Assembly (NCBI GenBank): GCA_018716135.1
Contig: DVKG01000001.1
Span: forward strand, 17,518-81,517
From: Scybalosoma faecavium
GTDB taxonomy: Bacteria > Bacillota > Clostridia > Christensenellales > Christensenellaceae
Direction: 5' to 3'
DNA length: 64,000 nt
In this document: positions 61,089 through 64,000 of the stretch, in pieces
How positions within the stretch are numbered: the stretch's first letter is position 1
Layout: the number at the start of each line of letters is the position of its first letter
Translations under genes and position numbers: made by a program
The notes under the pieces: generated by a model
The model's input: the letters and a program-made list of their open reading frames with translations, nothing else
The model's database searches: none
What the model was told of the DNA's origin: nothing

Positions 61089-63380
61089 TTACTGTATGCG
61101 AACGGCAGAGGCGCCTGAACTTGCGCTCGCTGACGCGCTTGCGCCGGACGCTGCACTCGCGCTCGGCGATGCGCTTGCGCTAGGCGCTGCGCTCTCGCTC
61201 GGAGATGCGCTCTCGCTCGGAGACGCGCTTTCCTCAGAATTATCCGAGGTTTCATCCTGCTGCTCATATGTACCCAGCAGCATCTCGCGCGCAATGTCAA
61301 ATTTAGCAGGGTTTCCTGTCTCTCTCGGACCCTCTATGAGCACAAGAACCAGCTTATCACCGTCCTCCTGGAATGCAACAACCCACGAGTTTGTCTCTGT
61401 TTTATCGCTGCCCTTGAGAGCCGTACCTGTTTTGGCCACTATCTTCTGTCCGTCTATCCGCAGGGCCTTAGCCGTGCTGTTGTCTGAGCCGTACACCACC
61501 TCTCTCAAGCCTTCCATCACATCCTCCATCGTACTTAAAGATATACCCGATTGCTTCCAGACCGTCCTTTGGGATTTGTACGTCTGCTCATAATTCTGGG
61601 CGTCTCCCTGATAGATGGAATCCACAAGACGGGGCTGTAATATATCTCCGTCGTTTGAAAACATTGTGTACATAGTTATGATCTGAAGCGGAGTATACAG
61701 CAGCTCGCCCTGACCAAATGCCATATCGGCCAGCAGTCTGTCAGAAAGAGTTGTGTCCTCGTTCAACAGCTGAGACGTCGCCGTGCTCAAATCATACGGC
61801 ACCGCTTCGCCCGTGCCTATGCCGGACAGAAAGTCTTTGAACACACTCGCTCCCTGTTCATCCGAAAGCTTCAGTGCAGCCCATGCAAAATAGATATTGT
61901 CAGAGTTCGCAAGACAGTTTATCATATCCATGCCGCCGTAAGTAACTTCGTTTCGTGTTATTGGATAATTAGTCCAAGTCCCGCCTCTGGTCCACGAAAG
62001 TTTGTCGTTTACCAGTTCGCTTTCATATGGAAAAACACTGTCCTTAGTTATCGCACCTTTCTCTATACATATAGAGGCCGTAAAAGGCTTGAGAAGAGAT
62101 CCGGGAATGTACAGCCCTTGAGTCACGCGGTTGTATATCGGGAGTTTTCCGTCTTCATCCGAGAGTTCCTTCCACTTTTCTTCCGACACTCCGAAAAACA
62201 TATCGTTTACATTATAGGACGGATAGCTGACCTGAGAGAGTACCTCTCCCGTGTTTTTATTCATGACTATCACCACGCCTGTCTGAGTGTCTTTGAGCTG
62301 TGTTTCCATCTGATAGTAGGCACGCTGCTGCAGCTCGTCATCTATCGTCAGAACTACATCCTGACCGTCTTCTGCCGCCTTTTCATAAAGCACGGATTTA
62401 ACTCCGCCGTCAGAGTTTATCAGCACAACGCGCATTCCGTCTTTCGCCAGCATCTTATCATTATACGCGCTCTCTATTCCCGTTTTTCCAACTACGCTGG
62501 AAGAAGAGTATCCCTCATCCGTCAGCTTTTTAAGCGTTTCCTCGTCGGGCTGACCTGTATATCCCGTGACATGAGCATATATAGTCCCGTATGGGTAATA
62601 TCGCTGATACGTCACGCTGTCAGTATCTATAGTAACGCCTTTTATAGCTGTAAGCTGAGCTTCAAGCTCGTCTGAAATGCTCCCGTGCGAAAACGCTTTT
62701 ACAGAAACTACAGCGTAGTTGTTCTCCACGGCAGAGGCATATGCTGTTTTTATTTTCTCCTGCTCTGTATCGCTCAGGCTTAATATAGACGCAAGGCTGG
62801 AAACTGTAGTATCTATGTCCAAATTGTCTCCCGCCTCGACGAGAGATATGCAGACAGTATCTGCATATGTATTTTGCGCTATCAGAGTTCCATCCGAAGT
62901 AAATATCTCGCCGCGCTGGCCCGGCAGAGTTATGTATTTAATTTTGTCTCCGCTTTCATAATTCTCCAGTATCATTTCCGGATCGTACTGCAGATAATAT
63001 TTATCTCCGTTAAGTACTATGCGCGGATTACAATCAAAAGTTATATCGCCTATTTTTTCCGATTTGTACGTCACGGTATAAGCGAAATAACTTGTGCCCG
63101 CCACCACTGATGTATGAATATCAGAGATGCTTATAGATGAGATCTCCAAAGCATCTATTATGTACTGATAATCCTCTACGAATTGCTCTTTATCCGGCGC
63201 ATCTCCATACGCAGCTATGCATTCATATGCTTTGTCAAATTTCATATTGCTGACAGCAACGGCGAAGTCAGTCTCCAGCGTTTGTATTTTGTCCGTCTCG
63301 CTGGATTTGCATCCTGCCGCACAGAGCAGCATTGCTAATATCAGCGCCGATAAAAAAATATATTTTCTCTTAGATTGCAT
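61089..63380 (-). CDS. Lipoprotein class B penicillin-binding protein with NTF2-like domain
   Basis: This 763-residue transpeptidase has lipobox CAAGC (Cys near 24), so it is anchored by lipid rather than a transmembrane helix. An MecA-N/NTF2-like domain spans 30-145, a dimerisation domain 155-340, and the transpeptidase domain carries S428-LLK, S493-DN and K650-TG. It cross-links peptidoglycan; the layout is that of MecA-like or SpoVD-like low-affinity PBPs. The tail after residue 715 is a Ser-Ala-Pro-Glu repeat. It is a single gene. Confidence 0.92.
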   Translation of the reverse strand: MQSKRKYIFLSALILAMLLCAAGCKSSETDKIQTLETDFAVAVSNMKFDKAYECIAAYGDAPDKEQFVEDYQYIIDALEISSISISDIHTSVVAGTSYFAYTVTYKSEKIGDITFDCNPRIVLNGDKYYLQYDPEMILENYESGDKIKYITLPGQRGEIFTSDGTLIAQNTYADTVCISLVEAGDNLDIDTTVSSLASILSLSDTEQEKIKTAYASAVENNYAVVSVKAFSHGSISDELEAQLTAIKGVTIDTDSVTYQRYYPYGTIYAHVTGYTGQPDEETLKKLTDEGYSSSSVVGKTGIESAYNDKMLAKDGMRVVLINSDGGVKSVLYEKAAEDGQDVVLTIDDELQQRAYYQMETQLKDTQTGVVIVMNKNTGEVLSQVSYPSYNVNDMFFGVSEEKWKELSDEDGKLPIYNRVTQGLYIPGSLLKPFTASICIEKGAITKDSVFPYESELVNDKLSWTRGGTWTNYPITRNEVTYGGMDMINCLANSDNIYFAWAALKLSDEQGASVFKDFLSGIGTGEAVPYDLSTATSQLLNEDTTLSDRLLADMAFGQGELLYTPLQIITMYTMFSNDGDILQPRLVDSIYQGDAQNYEQTYKSQRTVWKQSGISLSTMEDVMEGLREVVYGSDNSTAKALRIDGQKIVAKTGTALKGSDKTETNSWVVAFQEDGDKLVLVLIEGPRETGNPAKFDIAREMLLGTYEQQDETSDNSEESASPSESASPSESAAPSASASPSASAASGASASASASSGASAVRIQ
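61100..61235. repeat. Low-complexity Ser-Ala-Pro coding repeat in the PBP tail
   Basis: Short units such as GCGCTTGCGC and CTCGGAGATGCGCTCT recur and encode the ASPSES/SASAS tail of the PBP. Such tracts are prone to length change between strains. Confidence 0.8.
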
Positions 63381-63488
63381 AAATCATGCTCCAAATCCCG
63401 TATTACGCACCAGCGTATGAGTATTATACCGCATTTGAGTGTAAATTTCATAAAAAATGCCAAATATATTTTTGCCATTCTATATCCG

Positions 63489-63518
63489 GAATATTTCGAC
63501 CCTCGATGCACATACTAT
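63489..63518 (+). promoter_or_regulatory. Sigma-E type promoter of the Q/N-rich repeat protein
   Basis: GAATATT (63489-63495) is a full match to the sigma-E -35 KMATATT. A 15-base spacer is followed by CATACTAT (63511-63518), seven of eight matches to CATACAHT. It ends 33 bases before the ATG. Confidence 0.6.
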
Positions 63519-63551
63519 GGCTGTAAAGCAAAAGAAAGGAGATTGTTTGAT

Positions 63552-63821
63552 ATGAACAGTCAAAATAGTCAGTCCACATTCGGCGCGCCCGGCGAGCAGA
63601 GCGGTCAGAACTGCCGCAATTCGCAGAAGCAGAACTCTCAGCAGAACTGCCACGGTTCGCAGCAGAACTCCCAGCAGCGCAATTCTCAGCAGAATTCCCA
63701 GCAGAACTGCCACGGCTCACAGCAGAATTCCCAGCAGAAAAACAGCGTCGGTATGTACCCCCGTTCGCAGAACTCCCAGCAGAACTGCCACGGTTCGCAG
63801 CAGAACAAGAATAGCCGCTAA
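63552..63821 (+). CDS. Gln/Asn/Ser-rich Cys-His repeat protein, candidate spore coat protein
   Basis: This 89-residue protein is made almost only of Gln, Asn and Ser, with the unit QQNCHGSQQNSQQ occurring three times (the last ends QQNKNSR). Each copy holds one Cys-His pair. It has no signal peptide, hydrophobic segment or folded domain that I can recognise. AAAGGAG precedes the ATG at 63552, and a sigma-E-like promoter lies just upstream. Together with the composition, this suggests a mother-cell structural protein, such as a coat or crust component, possibly cross-linked or metal-binding through Cys-His. The function is inferred only. Confidence 0.7.
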   Translation: MNSQNSQSTFGAPGEQSGQNCRNSQKQNSQQNCHGSQQNSQQRNSQQNSQQNCHGSQQNSQQKNSVGMYPRSQNSQQNCHGSQQNKNSR

Positions 63822-63839
63822 AAAACAGCGCTGACGTTT

Positions 63840-63865
63840 AAGAGGGCAGAAAAGCCCTCTTTTTT
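63840..63865 (+). terminator. Terminator of the Q/N-rich gene
   Basis: AAGAGGGC pairs with GCCCTCTT around AGAAAA, then TTTT. Confidence 0.9.
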
Positions 63866-63869
63866 AAAG

Positions 63870-63903
63870 CAAAAAGCCCGGCGGAGTCCGCCGGGCTTTG
63901 TTT
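63870..63903 (-). terminator. Terminator of tuf
   Basis: On the minus strand AAAGCCCGGCGGA pairs with CCGCCGGGCTTT around a very short loop, followed by a T run. It lies 15 bases after the tuf stop. Confidence 0.88.
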
Positions 63904-63917
63904 ATTTCAGTTTTATA

Positions 63918-64000
63918 TTAGTCTTCGATGATCTCGGAAACAACGCCGGAACCTACTGTTCTGCCGCCCTCGCGGATAGCGAAGCGAAGACCCTTCTCGA
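63918..64000 (-). CDS. tuf: Elongation factor Tu, C-terminal fragment
   Basis: The minus strand from the window edge to TAA at 63920-63918 encodes the last 27 residues, including LRFAIREGGRTVGSG and VVSEIIED. These are the hallmark end of EF-Tu domain 3. EF-Tu delivers aminoacyl-tRNA to the ribosome. The rest of the gene lies beyond the window. Confidence 0.95.
   Translation of the reverse strand, partial: EKGLRFAIREGGRTVGSGVVSEIIED

Noticed and set aside
63600..63810. Regular short repeats resembling a CRISPR array
   Set aside because: The repeats are in frame, encode the Q/N-rich protein, have no unique spacers and no cas genes are near.
1..64000. Insertion sequences, prophage, integrase or attachment sites
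   Set aside because: No transposase, integrase, phage structural gene or flanking direct repeat was seen; the tRNAs have no partial duplicates next to them.

Overview
The window looks like chromosomal DNA of an anaerobic, endospore-forming member of the Firmicutes (Clostridia/Eubacteriales type). Supporting evidence: SpoIID, a SpoIIQ-like M23 protein, a gerA-type germination operon, promoters matching sporulation sigma factors, strong GGAGG ribosome binding sites, consensus TTGACA/TATAAT promoters, a reverse rubrerythrin, a FeoA-FeoB fusion, DapL, QueH and an acyl-CoA dehydrogenase fused to an EtfA domain. No insertion sequence, prophage, CRISPR array or rRNA was seen. I do not name a genus.

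Layout. 1-4.7 kb: end of a GNAT gene, a two-component regulator operon with two membrane proteins, and small membrane or redox proteins. 5-9 kb: NAD synthetase, a lipoprotein and an orphan PTS EIIC. 9.1-11.7 kb: a large secreted repeat protein. 11.7-14 kb: tadA and lipoproteins. 14.2-19.1 kb: uvrB-uvrA. 19.1-22.5 kb: DUF1540-gerAA-gerAC-gerAB. 22.6-38.6 kb: mostly housekeeping and metabolism (pepF, the UPF0210/UPF0237 pair, a LOG protein, a PHP phosphatase, apbE, an AlkD-like protein, queH, tcdA, gap, ACAD-EtfA, an AEC transporter) plus several unknowns. 38.7-41.2 kb: tRNA-His, tRNA-Arg and a partner-switch sigma operon (STAS protein, anti-sigma, sigma factor) behind a HAD phosphatase. 41.2-42.2 kb: sdpR-sdpI with two palindromic operators. 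42.2-46.3 kb: dapL, a LysM protein, rubrerythrin, a TSCPD protein and spoIIQ. 46.5-47.4 kb: tRNA-Val, a probable 6S RNA, tRNA-Gln and a DnaA-box cluster. 47.5-64 kb: spoIID, three related small lipoproteins, lgt-pncB, marR, feoAB, yycJ-rlmH, glnS-gltX, a lipoprotein PBP, a Q/N-rich repeat protein and the 3' end of tuf.

Genes that probably act together: nadE and pncB in NAD synthesis; uvrA and uvrB in nucleotide excision repair; SpoIID and SpoIIQ in engulfment; the ger operon in germinant sensing; STAS, anti-sigma and sigma factor as one switch; SdpR and SdpI as an autoregulated immunity pair; glnS with tRNA-Gln in direct Gln-tRNA formation.

The observations I consider least ordinary are: lgt apparently starting at an AUU codon behind a structured leader; a probable 6S RNA between two tRNAs in one transcription unit; a dense DnaA-box cluster; an anti-sigma factor that has lost its ATP-binding motifs; and a Gln/Asn-rich Cys-His repeat protein with a near-perfect sigma-E promoter, a candidate new spore-coat component.
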